From Sclerotiophoma versabilis (lineage: Eukaryota > Ascomycota > Dothideomycetes > Pleosporales > Didymellaceae), in NCBI GenBank assembly GCA_012274445.1, contig JAAROD010000011.1, forward strand, positions 682,001 through 746,000: DNA of 64,000 nt, read 5' to 3'. The notes below the pieces were generated by a model that saw only the letters and a list, made by a program, of their open reading frames with translations, had not been told where the DNA came from and made no database searches. The stretch's first letter is position 1. Each line of letters begins with the position of its first letter. A program made the translations under genes and the position numbers. This document shows, piece by piece, positions 10,709 through 23,244 of this stretch.

Positions 10709-13700
10709 ATGAGCAAGCGCTCAGCCAAGGCTTCAGCCAGCAGTGCGCGTGCTGCTTCGACGTTCGGCAGCGCCCCCGCGTTTGGTGGGAGCTTTGGAGG
10801 CAGCGCGTCGCAGCTCTCTTATGTCGCAGAACCACCTAATCTCTCATCGATATCAGACCCCAATGTCGTTGTCTATTTCCGCAACCTGTCGAAGAAGGAC
10901 AGCACGACCAAGGCGAAGGCACTCGAAGACCTGCAGACATACACTGCGGCGCTGCAGGGGCCGGTAGAGGAGGGCGTGCTGGAAGCATGGGTCAGTTGTG
11001 CCAGGCTTGGGTTAGAAGAGAAGATTGTAGTAATGAAGCAATTAGATCACTGTGTATCCGCGGACCTCGATAGACAACGCCAAGGCTGTCCGCCAGCTCT
11101 CCCATACCGTCCATGGCCTCATGGCCGTGTCTGCCGGTAAGCGCATTGCCCGACACATGCCCAAGAGCGTCGCTGCATGGCTCTGTGGTCTCTACGACAG
11201 CGACCGTGCCGTAGTTGAAGCCACTCAGAACTCGCTGCGCCAGGTCTTCACTACGCCTGAAAAGATCCAGAACATCCGCAAAGCCTACCAGCAACCCATA
11301 CTCGAGTACTGCCGCGATGCAGTCGACAGGGAGAGCATCACCACTCTCAGCGACGAGCGGATGGTCAGCGCGGACGATGCACAGGCGAAGTATAGCAGGG
11401 TCATCTCGGCATGCATAGCCCTACTGGGGAGTCTGTTGGCAAACTTGTCGTCTGAAGAATTGTCCAAGTTTCAATCTGACTACGATACATTGCTGGGCGA
11501 TAAGAAGCTATGGGACTTTGCATCACACACGGACGTCTCGATACGGCGCTCTATGCACCGTCTGCTGAAGACATGTTTGGCCAAGCAACCAGACGCAGTA
11601 AGCGCGAACTTGGAGACCATCAGCAAAGCCTACCTCGCAGTAGCGCTTAACTCCGACCAGACCGGCTCCTCGTACGACTACCTCGAGGCCTTGATCCAGC
11701 TGACGACAGCTCACCCTACCGCATGGACCGAACACTACAAGAGCAAAACAGCGGTGGACAGGCGATTACGGCAGTTTCTGAAGAAGGGCTCGCAATTTGG
11801 TCCACAGGCCTACTGGAGCCGCTTAGTCGATTTATTCAAGGCGATACCTGCCGACGTTTTACCTAGCAAGGCAGCTGATGCTGCAGAGCTTCTGAATGCT
11901 CTTCAGGCTGGCATCACCAGCAAAAATGAGACGAAATATGACCAGGAGGCTGCGTACACTGCATACTTCGATATCTTGGCTTTGGTCAACGCACGGTTAT
12001 CGGCCAGTGATAGAGGCACATTTATTCAGGAGATAGTATTGCCCATTATAAGCCAGTACCTGCGTCCTTCGGTGGAGACCTCACAATGGACTATTCCCTC
12101 CAAGGCGAGCAACCTTCTTGCTCGAGCGCTAGTGGTCGATGGTGTGACAGAGGCGCTCTCTAGACAATGGTTACAGCACGCCCAGCGACTCATTGACGAC
12201 ATCAAGACTTCTGCGCCCGCGCAATCGAAAGACTTCGAAAAGTCTCAGGCAACTGTACTGCAACACGGCACACGATATGCAACCCTGCAAGCGCAGGCTC
12301 TTCAGGTCAAGGCGGAGTCAGAGCTGGTGCAAGCTATCAGAAACGCCGAGTCGTCAATCATCACAGAAGCTTTGACTGTTGTCAAGAACAGGAATGGAAA
12401 GCCATACGGTGCTACAGGCACAATCGCAGCACTCTTGTCCCGTGATAAGGACTTGGTCAGCACGACTACTGGACAGCAACTCGACCAGTTTATTCAAGAC
12501 GATCTACCCACCATCATTCTATCGCCATCGTCTACTTATCTTGTGGACATACTATACTCTTTCTCGGAATCTTCGATCTTCAAGGGCGCCTGGAGTGCTT
12601 CGCTGAAAACAGTGTTGAAGGCAGACGATTCCTCGGTCAAAACAAAGGTCCTGGAGGCCCTGCTCACATCATCCAAGATTCCAGAAGCCTTCGACTTGGC
12701 CAGCTCTGATACCGAGCTACAGAGCTTCATTAAATCCAGTGTGCACGAAGCCATCGAGGGCTCATTGGAATGGGACTCATTCACACGCATCCTACAATCG
12801 CAAGCCAAGATCTTGGCTCCAGAGACCGCGGATGACGTTCTTGCATACATGACCCGTTCGCTATCAATATCGCAGCATGCGCCTTACTCATTACAGGGGT
12901 TGCGCCAGATTGTCAAAACGAACCCGTCCATGCTCCGAGAGTTTGCCGCCACACCGAAAGGCGGAGAACTTCTGCAGGCATTATTGCGCGCTTCTGAGTC
13001 GCCTAATGACGAGATCGCACATGGTGCAGCTACCGTTAGTGCATCTATACAGACGGTACTTGCGTCTGATTCCGGCACGCAGAATTCAGTGTACGATCTT
13101 ATTCATCAGGGTCTACGAGAAGCAACACCGTCTTCGGTGTCTATCGAAACCTTAGTGGAGCTGGCGGAGAAATCTTTAAAGTCCGCCGCAACCTGGGAGG
13201 GAAACGTCAACTTATTCCCAAGTATTGATGACTGGGACGCAGCTTTGGCCCCGTTCCTAGCTTCTGCGCCCAAGTCTGCACTTGCCATCACCAACACACT
13301 CAATGGCGCTGCCTACTTGGTTGAGCCAGCTGTAGCGTCCGCCAACGTCGGGACGACGAGTCGGGACGCAGACGGTTATTCGGTAGCATACCGAATTGCA
13401 CAATATGTGACAAAGCTGTCACGGATACCACACTTCAACATTCAGAGCGCACCAGTCGAAATACGGGATGCCTACTTGCGCAACATTACGCTTACTGGCC
13501 AGCTCGTTGAAGACAACCTTGGCCTTGCTGGGGCCAATGGTCTTTGGACGGACTACAATACTGAGACTGAGAACGACGCGATTTCGTTCAAGTCTGATGC
13601 TACGGGTTTTACGACACAGGAACTGACTGGAGTGCACGGATCGATGTCATCGTTGGCGAGAAACCCCGATGACGAGAACTCGTTGTTGACTTGGGCCCAG

Positions 13701-15663
13701 GGCCTCCTTGGTCAAATCGACACTAGTACCTCTCCTCGGGCTTACTACGCCGCTCGTGCCTACAGCTCCCTGATCTCGACGGCGATTTCGTTTCACGGTT
13801 GGAAGAGCTCGTGGACCGCACAAGTGCAAGACACTTTGAAGAACCTCAGGAGGAACAAACGGGTTATCCCTCTTCTTGCTCATCTGGTGGCGTTTGAGGA
13901 ACCGCTCGCAGCGTCAAAGTCCTGCGAGCGTATGTGCAATGAAATCATCGCCGATCTCACAGGCCTCGACATCGACCAAAAGCCACAGGAGGGATTGAGC
14001 CAACTTGTTGTGCTCAACGCAGTGCTTTCCCAGGACGGTATCACCCAAAGCATTGCCAAGCAACGCCTCGTCTTTTTCGTCAAGCATGTCGTGCCGTGGC
14101 TGGACGCAGCCCATGGTTCAGTGGAAATCAGAGCAGAAGTCTGCCGTGCGTTGACTTTCTTGCTCCCGCTGATGAGTGATTTGTATGGTGAGCACTGGGG
14201 CGATATCTTGAATGCAATCTTCACAGCTTGGTCGAGCACCACAGAGCTACAGAATACCGAAGTCGAGGCGAGCAGCCCCATTCCATTCACTCACGCCTCG
14301 CTTAAGCTTTACGAGCAATTGCGCAGGCTCACAGAGGGTGAGGACCCCAATGACGACCTCATCGAGGTCTGGAAAGAGACTGAGCAGTCAGTTGCGGCGG
14401 GGTTAATCAACCTTCTCAAGCACTCACAGCACTTCCCTGATGAGTTCCATCAACCTCTGAAGATGGTAAACGAGGTCCTTGCACGCCAGATTGCCAAGGT
14501 GCCATTGCAACATCTTGACTCGGCTGAGGAGCTCTACCCACTGCTTTACGTGGAGTCGCAACCAGTCCAACAAACTGCTTTCGACATCCTACATAAGCAG
14601 ATACCTGCTTCACAAGAGCAAATTTCCATCGACGCTGCACTGTCTAAGGCTACGGCTCGTCTGCCTGAGGAGCTGCTCTCCCTAATCATCGAAGCACCAA
14701 CAGTTGCAGCGTTGGCCGACGTAGATTTCGATCGCAACATCCCATTGTCATTAAGGGGTTATTTGTTGAGCTGGCTGCTAGTATTCGACCACCTCGAGCA
14801 CGCAGTGAGTACTCCCACATCCATTGCTCTGTTCGTACTAACGGCATCAGTCCTTCAAGGTCAAGAACGATTACATCGACCACATCAAAGAAGGTGACTA
14901 CCTCCCCGGCCTCCTCAATTTTACATTCGACTTCCTCGGCCACGCGCACAACAAGCCCATCGACGTATCCAAATTCGACGTCACAACGTACACGCCCGAT
15001 ACCGAGCTACCAAAGCAAGACATGCAGTGGTTGCTCACCCATCTCTACTACCTCACACTTTTGCACACACCGTCTCTTACGAAGAGTTGGTTCAATGCAC
15101 TTACAGGCAGATCTCGCGCTATCGCAGTGACCCTCGAGCCCTGGACGGAGAAAAACATCTCACCGCCGGTTATCAGTGCGGCGCTTGAAAGCGTAACGAC
15201 CTGGGCTGGTACGGCCACAGATGATACGTTCGCGGTGCGCGTCGCACCGCGCGCTCGCGAGATTACTGCGTCATATGTACTTGATGAACAAACTATGAGC
15301 ATGCGTATCAGTCTTCCTCCAGCGTTCCCGCTAGCGAACGCGCACATCGAGGGCCTCAACCGCGTTGCCGTTAACGAACAGAAGTGGCAATCATGGCTGC
15401 GCACCTCTCTAGGTGCGATCACTATCTTCAATGGCAGTATCATTGATGCCTTGTCGACATGGCGCAGAAATGTCGAGGGCGCGCTGAAGGGACAGACTGA
15501 GTGCGCTATCTGCTACAGCATTGTTGGGCCGGATAGGAAGGTGCCTGACAAGAGGTGCGGTACTTGCAAGAACGCGTTCCATGGCGCTTGTTTGTTCAAG
15601 TGGTTCAAGAGCAGTGGCAGCTCAAGCTGTCCACTTTGCAGGAATCCTTTCAACTATGGATAG
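10709..15663 (+). CDS. LTN1: E3 ubiquitin ligase listerin (Ltn1/Rkr1), 1617 aa
   Basis: Three exons: 10709-10990, 11046-14804 and 14851-15663; introns of 55 and 46 nt are both phase 0. The N-terminus carries FGSAPAFGGSFGG and FRNLSKKDSTTKAKALEDL, the conserved listerin start, then AW-ITVYPRTSIDNAKAVRQL across intron 1. HEAT-like helices fill the middle. Intron 2 splits WLLVFDHLEHA from SFKVKNDYIDHIKEGDYLPG, a conserved listerin block. The C-terminus is a RING: CAIC, CGTC, FHGACLFKWF, SSCPLCRNPF, ending at residue 1617 (yeast Ltn1 is 1562). Ltn1 ubiquitinates nascent chains stalled on 60S subunits in the ribosome quality control complex with Rqc2 and Cdc48. The start is the ATG of MSKRSAK; upstream codons are not conserved in style. 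Confidence 0.96.
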
Positions 15664-16199
15664 TCGTGGCTGGTGGATAATCCATGTCGGAAGGGCTTTC
15701 TGGTTCTAAAGGCATTGCAGTGACTAAAGAATATAGTACCACATATCAGTCACAATGACTAAGCCGCGATTAGGGACCACCCCCCCCCCCTCCCTCCCCA
15801 AAGCCAGCTCCTCAACATCAGAGCTGGACTCTCCTTGCAGCCTCACTTACAACATTCCCATCTAGATGATTGCATTTTTTTTCATAAGCTTCAGGCAGCA
15901 TGCGGGTAAGCCAGATTCCCGGGCTGTCATTGGTGGCTCAGCCACCAATTGTGCATGCTTCCGAGCCGCGGGGCTACCCGTTCAGCCTGCTACTCTGCCC
16001 ACATCCCTCCAGCACCACGCATTCGCAACCTTGAGGTCTATTCAAATGTTTCCACTTGCTATTTGTAGCTCAATCCATTAGGAGGTAGTCTGCTATCTTG
16101 CCCTATTCAGAGAGGACCTCGCCGGTGAATCATGACGGAGGTCGCTCTCGCCATTACCCAGCGGGCGAAAACCAACTCTTGCATGTAGAAACCCGCTTT
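15664..16199. other. Intergenic region with poly-C tract
   Basis: Spacer after LTN1. A homopolymer of 11 C (about 15780-15790) followed by TCCCTCCCC lies 120 nt past the LTN1 stop. Nothing else recognisable. Confidence 0.4.
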
Positions 16200-17288
16200 C
16201 CGCTACGGTCCAGGCGGAACGATGTGGATGGCAGATCGCACGCGAGAAGTTTCTATGGAAGGGTAACTGCGAAACCATCATCACGCAAGCCAAGTTGCTC
16301 AGTCGAGGTACCGTAGGCGAGGTCCAAAGAGTCCAAGCCGAAGGTGCACGCGAACCAATGGTCAGGAAATGTGTGTTTATTGGACGAAACAGAGCTTAGC
16401 ATATCCGCGACACCGTCAAGAAAGAAGTCGAGCATCTCAGAATTTTGGACCATGTCCATATCATCAGGATGATCGGTTGCTACGAAGAGCCTCTCAACAA
16501 CCATAGCTCTGTTTTCTACATGCTCATGTACCCAGTAGGAGACGAGGACTTAGATTTGTTTCTGCACCACACTTATCAGAACGGCTCAGAAGATGAACAA
16601 CACAAATAGCGTGACTGGATCAACGCATGGGTGCAATGTCTCGCATCTGCACTTGCTTACATGCACGTTCGAAGCATACATCACGAAGACATCAAACCAA
16701 AAAACATTATACATTGCGGAAGAGCCATATACTTCACCGACTTCAACTCTTCACGAAAACTCAAGACGAACATGGAAACGTCAACTGAGAGCGGAGCAAT
16801 TGCGACCCGCTTGTACGCGGCGCCGGAGGCCTTTTATATGGACGGACAGCTCTCTAGACATGGATCAAAGACTGATGTATTCTCGCTAGGTCTGGTTTTC
16901 GCCGAGATGTTGAACCTTCAGTTAGGCAAGACCGAGGCAGAGCTATGAGCCCATCTTTTTCGGGGGCGTGGACGATATATCTCCGTACCATACCGTTACT
17001 CATCGTCTACTATCATGGTTGTCCGAGGCTGCGGATTCCAAGCCACATGAAGTAGGAGTCCGCTATCCTGGATACATGCGGCTTCTTTGGAAAATGCTTA
17101 TGGAACTCAAAGAAGACAGACCCACCGCTCTAGAAGTGCTTCAGATACTCTCCCAGAACCCAGATCTAAGGTCCGAAAGTCAGTGCTTATGCGAATTAAA
17201 ACGCGAATCAGAGCCACAAGCAGGGTGGTGGAGCAAGTGTCTTGCTCCGATGTCAACATTAAACCTAAGCAGTAGAAATAAAATCTAG
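16200..17288 (+). pseudogene. Broken protein kinase gene with two nonsense codons and a frameshift
   Basis: One frame carries a kinase-like sequence from about 16223 to 16945: glycine-loop-like SRGTVGEV, EVEHLRILDHVHIIR (helix C and beta 4), YMLMYPVGD (hinge), SIHHEDIKPKNI (catalytic loop, HED for HRD), YFTDFNSS (DFN for DFG), TRLYAAPEAF (APE) and DVFSLGLVFAEM. The frame is interrupted by TAG at 16397-16399 and TAG at 16607-16609. After TGA at 16946-16948 the homology continues one frame over (EPIFFGGVDDISPYH, then LLWKMLMELKEDRPTALEVL) to a stop near 17288. Both TAGs sit where CAG (Gln) reads naturally, fitting C-to-T change. The stops fall inside essential lobes with no intron signals around them, so this is a pseudogene rather than a spliced gene. 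Confidence 0.75.
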
Positions 17289-19175
17289 GCGGGCGACTGA
17301 GATCTCCTAGCAATTCACCAAAGCAACCTTTTTCGTGCTCAAAGCCGTTGTCAGTCCGGACACGCAAGTGGACAGTGAGGCGACGATACCAACATCTGAT
17401 TCTGTCATCTCACTATTGTAGTCTAACAACTATCGCTAGCAGTCAGTCTATGTCCCATCTACTGGTAGAATACTTGACTCGGCTGGGCGCGAACATGTTC
17501 TTTGACTCCTCGAAAATCCTGCATTGCTTGATGTCCGCCTGTCATTCGTTCCAAGGACCATACCATTTTTGCATCGGATCTGGCGCAAGGGGGCAAGAGA
17601 GTTTTCACTGTTAATTTATCTGCTTATAAGAATACACGAATAAGCCATGCACAACGTATCTTGCTTCATGTCTTCGATGGTATACATTCAGGACCCGTTA
17701 CTACGATCAGCCGCTGCAAACACTTTTACTTTCATCTAGTTCCCCTCAGATGAGGTTTCCAAAGTAGAAGTCGATCCATTCTTTTCTAGTTCCGCTTGTG
17801 ATTAACAACATATATGCAAGTCAAGGAGGTGCTCGGCCTCAAAAGGACCAAGAGTCAGTTGACGCACATGTCCAGCAATCGAATCCGTGGCCTTACCGGG
17901 ATCAATGCTTGGATGAATCCCATCCTTATGTTCGGAAACACATCCTGCACCAGCTCCAAGCAGGCGTCTTCGGTGATGACCTGCGTTTTGCTATCATCAG
18001 CATGAGATGGAGTGTGCTTTCCAGAAAGTTTTCCACTCAAGGGACTGAAGGCAGACGGTAGACGTGTGGCTGCAATCGATGCATGAGTTTCTGGTCGAGA
18101 GCGAATAGATGCTTGTGTAGTCGATCCAGTTGCAGCTTGGGGTGCACGCCCCGATGCAGGTACATGTAAACTGGTTATTGTGTTCTGAGCCTGAGGTATA
18201 CGCAAGGCTATAATCTCTTGCCTTGCTTGTTCACAAGGCGGCTGCGGCTTGTGAGCAGGTCGGGTTGAAGAAGCACTTGATTTTTTGGAGCGTGGGCGCG
18301 AAGTACTCGATAGCGACTCTGCAGCTCGTGAATATAGGCCATCGAGATCTTAGAGTGCATGCTTCATGGACCCACTTTCCTGGAAAGCTACAGGTCGAAA
18401 TGACATCGGTAGTTTCTCTGCCTCCTTGGGAGAGAGGCCAGAACTATCGTATCCTTGGGAGGAGCCATTAATCTCCCAGAGAGCTTCGCCGTACGTATGG
18501 CCATGGGCGCATGCAGTCTCGAAAATCTCCCTCACTCTCGCACACATACCCTATAAGTGCATTTCCTGACTATGCTAGAACATGTATGATAGTCTCATCC
18601 AGGCCGCTCGACTCTGGGCATGCAATCTTGTTCAACCAGTCTCTAAAGATAGCATGTTGATGTAATGCATTTGGACTCGATAGCGTCTTTCTCGATAGTC
18701 TCCACAGCAGTAATACATAGATGTACTTGACGTAGCTTCGAACCACCCCACTGAGGGAAATGGCGTCAGGATGTTCAGTTGACATTTGGAGTATGCAACA
18801 TCGTGGATCAGTTTTCGGATGGGATCGAATTGGTTTGTAGAGACAAAGATGTCGCATCTTTTGACTGCTTTTTGCGCATATTCCGTGGGTAAATTCTGAC
18901 TTTGGAATGCTAGAGATGAGAGAATGGTGGAAGAAGTGAAGACGGGCAGACGTGAGACTGTTCTACAGCCATGCGAAAGCGATGCCCTCGATGCCACGAA
19001 CCAACGTAAGCTCGCACGTGTACGGCTTGGTAGAATGTAGAGGCATGAACACGAACTGGCCAGCAAATAGAAGCGGATACACAGACTGAGAGCCATGGAA
19101 ATGTGACCTCTCAAGAATATCATCATCGTGAATTCGTATCTTACAAGCATACATGATTCCCACTATACACGTTCA
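17289..19175. other. Gene-poor 1.9 kb with possible minus-strand remnant
   Basis: No convincing gene. On the minus strand, frames at about 18570-19163 have patches of protein-like sequence (KIRIHDDDILERSHFHGS; KRCDIFVSTNQFDPIRKLIHDVAY; FRDWLNKIACPESSGLDETII) in different frames, as if an old gene had decayed. I could not join them into one reading frame or name a family. Confidence 0.3.
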
Positions 19176-22100
19176 TCACTGCGTAATGGCCCTTAAACCC
19201 TGCAACACCAACCCAAACATCACACCTCTCGCAACTCTCGGCTCCTGCAAACAATCAAATACCTTCCCCAACGCTTCTCCACTCGCTGCCTGCCCCATCA
19301 CGCTCGTCAATGCACTCGGCATCCCCCTCTCGACTAACAACTTCCTCGCCTTGACTCTCAGCTTCTCTTTCTCCTCGTCACTCGGCTCCGGCGGCCAAGC
19401 TTTTAACTCGTCTTCTGTTGGCAGCGCGTTCTCCCGGATTTTCTTTAGTTGCGTGGCTAAGCCTTCATCTGATGTGCTGGAGTCAAGCGTGGTCTGGAAG
19501 AGTGCGGTGATGGATGCGAGCTGTGGGTTTCCAGGTCTCAGAAGGAAAGTTTTTGCTGCGTTGAGTAAGGTGCGGCGTAGTGTCCAGGCGGAGGAGAGTG
19601 TGTAAAGTTCGTTTATGACGGCGAAGAAAAGTTCGATCAGAACGGTTGTTTCGGGTTCGGAGAGGGGGGTGTGATTTTTTGGTTGTTTTGGTGGTTTGTT
19701 GGTTTTGGATGGGGATGTCGTGGCGGATGTGTTAACTGAGACTGCTGATGGGCGACGTGGAAGTGGGGGTACGGGGGGCACGGAGTCGTTGTTCGATGGC
19801 GCCAGGGAGCTCAGAGACGTCCGAGAAGCAGTGCGGGCATGGGAGGCATCGAGAGATGTGCGAGGTGGTGCGCTGTTGTAGTCATCTGTAATTTCGCTTG
19901 GCATGGGCGGCAGGTTCATGATCTGGTCGCCGCCTAGGGCAGGACTCAGGTCCATGCTTCTCCTCGGGCTTGGGGCGCGACTATTGGTCCTTGATCCATA
20001 TCGGGAAGAAAGACCAGAGCGCTTGCCATCACCGTCAGGATTGTAGGATGGCCGACGCTCCATTTGAGCTTCGCGCTGGGGTTGCTGGTCGATGATCGGC
20101 GAGTTTGGATTCCGGATTGATTCCATGGATGTGCGTTTGGAAACCAACGATAAGGTGCTTTCCGAACGGATGTGTGTGGGAAGCTCAGGGACGATGGACT
20201 CGGCGCGGCTATGACGAGTCTTCGGGGGCTCGACTGTGTTTGTTGAGGTGCGAGAGAGATTTGCGGTACTACTACTTGCGCTTGACGTGTTGGTGTTCAG
20301 AACATTCGTTACAGACTCACGGTTCTTCTTCGCACCAAAGGGTGCAACACTGCCCAACACACCAGTGACACCGCCAAAGAGTGCTTTGCCTCCTCCAGCA
20401 ACTTCCTTTGGCGCCTTAGACAGTACATCAAATGTCGACCCTATGCCTTTGCCCATAGTATCAAAGGTCTGGCCCGCCCAGCCAATGCCAGGAAACCCGC
20501 TGCCCGGTGTCTTTCCAGTCCCAAGCTCTTTCTCAAGGAAGCGCTTCATACCCTCGCTTTCAGCCAAGGGCTTGTACTTGACTGCATCATTTAGGTAGCG
20601 CTCGAGCTCGCCCCGAAGAGAAGGCTTGGTGTGGCCTTTCCACCCAGGTAGCTGCGCGTGTGCTTCAATGAAGCCAGTCGCACCCGTGATAGCTGCAATG
20701 CGACGAATGACCTCGTGCAACGTCTCAAATTCGGCATAGGTCCGAGCGGTCATCCATCCAGAGTGGTGGTGTGAAGAAGGCTCAATCTGAATCAAGTACT
20801 CTACGTTGGGTTTAGTCTTTATGATACCCTTTTCTCCTGGCATGCTGTCATCAAAGATAGACATTGTGCTGTTGTAAAGTGTGAGAGGTGGTGGTTTTGC
20901 CTGCACTGGCCAATCCTCGTCGTCGAGTAGTGCAGTCGGTGGATTGTTGCCCAGCAGCTGATCAAAGCTTGTGAATCCCTTCTTCGATTCCTTCGTGGCT
21001 TTTGGTGGCGATGCCGATGCGGCTTCCGGAGCTGCCTGCGGGGGCGGGGGGGAGATACCCAAGCCTGACACCTCGCCCTCAGCCGTAGCCTCACTCTGTG
21101 ACGATGCTGGGGTCACAATGCCTTGTGTAGTGCTAGCCGACTGATCATCGGTCAAGGACGATGTCGATTCGTCTAGGTTCTTCAAGCGTTTTGCGTCTTC
21201 TTCAGCTATCAATCGACTTAAACGTCGTGCTTCTTGCATAGCTTCGTCCATGGCATTCTGGGCTTTACTTATGCGTCGCCCATGCTCTCTGCGCTCCGGG
21301 GACATTGTCTCTCCGGTCGTCTTTTCAATGTTGTTCTTCACGTTCTGCAGTTGTCCAGATGACCCCTCGACGCCCGCGTCGATGGCATTCATCAGCTCAG
21401 GCTCGCCATCCTCAAGAAGGTATACGATCCAGCCGTTGATGAACCCAGGCTTGGAACAGCTCACCACTATCATCTCAAGTATAACCTTAGCCAATATTTG
21501 GTGCAGGAAAACCCTTGCGGGCATACAGTTGTACGTCTTGTGTTCCAGGTAGTTCTGGAGAATGTCTTCGGCGGCGACGCTGAACTGCCGTGTCTGGTAG
21601 TCGGTATCGAGGATGCTGGCGAGTGTGCTGTCTCGCTGCTTCTTGAGGTATATATCGACAGCCTCGCTCGGTACGTCTCCAGGGGACGCCATGATAGCGG
21701 CTGACAGCTCCTGCAAGAGGATGATGATGAACGAGGAGGAGCGGGTGACAAAGTCGACGAAGTTATCGGCAGGTCGCTTGCGGGAGAGGTGTGCTGACAC
21801 AGAGAGCATGAAGGCAGTGAGGGTTTGGCGGCACGAGTTGGGGAAAGCATCTTCGGCAGGCAGAATGGGCGAATACCACCATCTGTATTGCATTAGATAG
21901 GTTTGCATGTAGCGCACCGAGGCCATACTTCACATAGTCCCGAATGACAGCATCCGTCAGCTCTGTCAGTGCTGCCGCTGTCTCTGGCTTGAAGTCTGAA
22001 TAGTCGAGGTTCTTGCCCGAGTACAGCTTCAAGCTCAGGTCCGAACCATCTGCGCTCCCTCCGTGCCTTTCCTTCTGGTCTCGCCAGTCCAGGATCCTGC

Positions 22101-22539
22101 TCGCTACGTGCGCGCCCAGCTCTCGTTTCCGGGCTTCGCTGCTCTTGCCCTGCTGCTCTGCACCCTCGCCGCTCTGCAGCTGTCCCTCCCATGTTGCGTG
22201 GAGTACGACTCCGCCAACGACGCCGATGAGCACCAGACCCACTCGGCCCAGTATCAGGTATGTGCCGGCCCCCAGGCCTACCAGACACGCTCCGAGCGTC
22301 TCGTTGCTGGCGGTCGCCAAGAATTGTAAGGCGCGGTCTGTCAGGGTCTTCAGGTCGAAGGCTGGCGGCTGCTCTGCATCTTTCCGAGGCACTGCATCTT
22401 TCCGAGGCACTGCATCTTTCCGAGGCACTGCATCTTTCCGAGGCACTGCATCTGCTGCAACGTCACCTACAAATTCTCCGAGGGGTCTGTCAGCGGCTGT
22501 GTCTGGCGCATTCGTGGTCGCTGCAACGGGGTCGCTCAT
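19176..22539 (-). CDS. PXA-PX-nexin_C membrane protein (SNX13/14/19, Mdm1-related), 1105 aa
   Basis: Two exons: 22539-21929 and 21882-19176. The 46-nt intron (21883-21928) joins RDYVK to WWYSPILP, restoring a conserved PXA motif. A membrane anchor lies at about residues 70-110 (ETLGACLVGLGAGTYLILGR, VGLVLIGVVGGVVL), then the PXA domain (to about 330), a Ser/Glu-rich linker, a PX domain (about 470-590, with the Tyr-Ala-Glu-Phe block and LPGWKGHTKPSLRGELERYL), a long disordered serine-rich part and a C-terminal nexin domain. I see no RGS domain between PXA and PX, unlike yeast Mdm1. Relatives tether the ER to vacuole/lysosome or lipid droplets. Near the N-terminus the hexapeptide AVPRKD is repeated four times. 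Start is 244 nt from that of the divergent thioesterase. Confidence 0.88.
22376..22447 (-). repeat. Minisatellite, 18 bp x 4, coding
   Basis: Four perfect tandem copies of an 18-bp unit (plus strand GCATCTTTCCGAGGCACT) inside the first exon of the PXA-PX gene. Each codes AVPRKD on the minus strand. Because the unit is 3n, copy-number change keeps the frame. Confidence 0.95.
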
Positions 22540-22782
22540 GGTGGCTGCGTGAGGGCATGCATGGAGCTCGGCAGTGCTTGACGCTTTCCAGCAACGTGTC
22601 AGGGGGACTATCAGCCAGCAAGGAAGAGCACAAGTGGCGATCTCATTTGCTCCGAGGCTTCTGGGGTACTCGTCGTTTCACCGCTGTCGAGCGCGGCGCG
22701 GCGATACCCCACGCCGATTGGTGAATTGATCTAAAATTACTCTCGCGCTCCGGCTCCGAACCTTTCAACGCCCACCTGCACC

Positions 22783-23244
22783 ATGGCTTCCACGCGGGCT
22801 CCCAACAGCCCCGACACCCTCGCACACGTCCAGAAGTTCTGGGCGGCCAGGAAACCCCGCAGTCCCATCTACCAGTTTCTGCTTGACGACATCCAGCTGA
22901 CGTACGCGTCGAAGGGTGTTGTGCGAGCGCGGCTCCTGCTGACCAAGAACCACGTCAACACGCATGGCGGCATCCATGGGTCGGTGTCTGCCACGCTCAT
23001 TGACTGGGTTGGCGGCATTGCAATTGCTGCGTGGGACAACCGCGACAAGGCTGGCGTGTCCACCGACATTCACATCTCGTACGTGAGCTCGGCGAAGGAT
23101 GGTGACTGGATAGAGATTGAGGGCAAGTGCGACAAGGTCGGAGGCACGTTGGCATTCACTACTGCCACCATATGGAAGCTTGTCGATGACCAGCCCGGGC
23201 CTGTCGTTGCTACAGGAAGCCACACAAAGTTTGTGAAGGTCTAG
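22783..23244 (+). CDS. Hotdog-fold acyl-CoA thioesterase (PaaI/ACOT13-like), 153 aa
   Basis: Single exon. The 4HBT-type hotdog signature is present: NTHGGIHGSVSATLIDWVGG around residues 66-85, with the HGG before the catalytic-helix Asp, and the strand VSTDIHISYVSSAKDGDWIEIEG. A typical length for ACOT13/Them2 relatives (about 140-170 aa). Such enzymes hydrolyse acyl-CoA or related thioesters; the substrate cannot be read from sequence, and no clear mitochondrial leader or peroxisomal SKL end is present (ends TKFVKV). The ATG of MASTRAP follows a good Kozak context (GCACCATGG). It is divergent from the PXA-PX gene. Confidence 0.88.
   Translation: MASTRAPNSPDTLAHVQKFWAARKPRSPIYQFLLDDIQLTYASKGVVRARLLLTKNHVNTHGGIHGSVSATLIDWVGGIAIAAWDNRDKAGVSTDIHISYVSSAKDGDWIEIEGKCDKVGGTLAFTTATIWKLVDDQPGPVVATGSHTKFVKV

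Noticed and set aside
15780..15790. Poly-C tract as a phase-variation or terminator signal
   Set aside because: It is intergenic in a eukaryote, with no downstream ORF in reach; more likely simple homopolymer.
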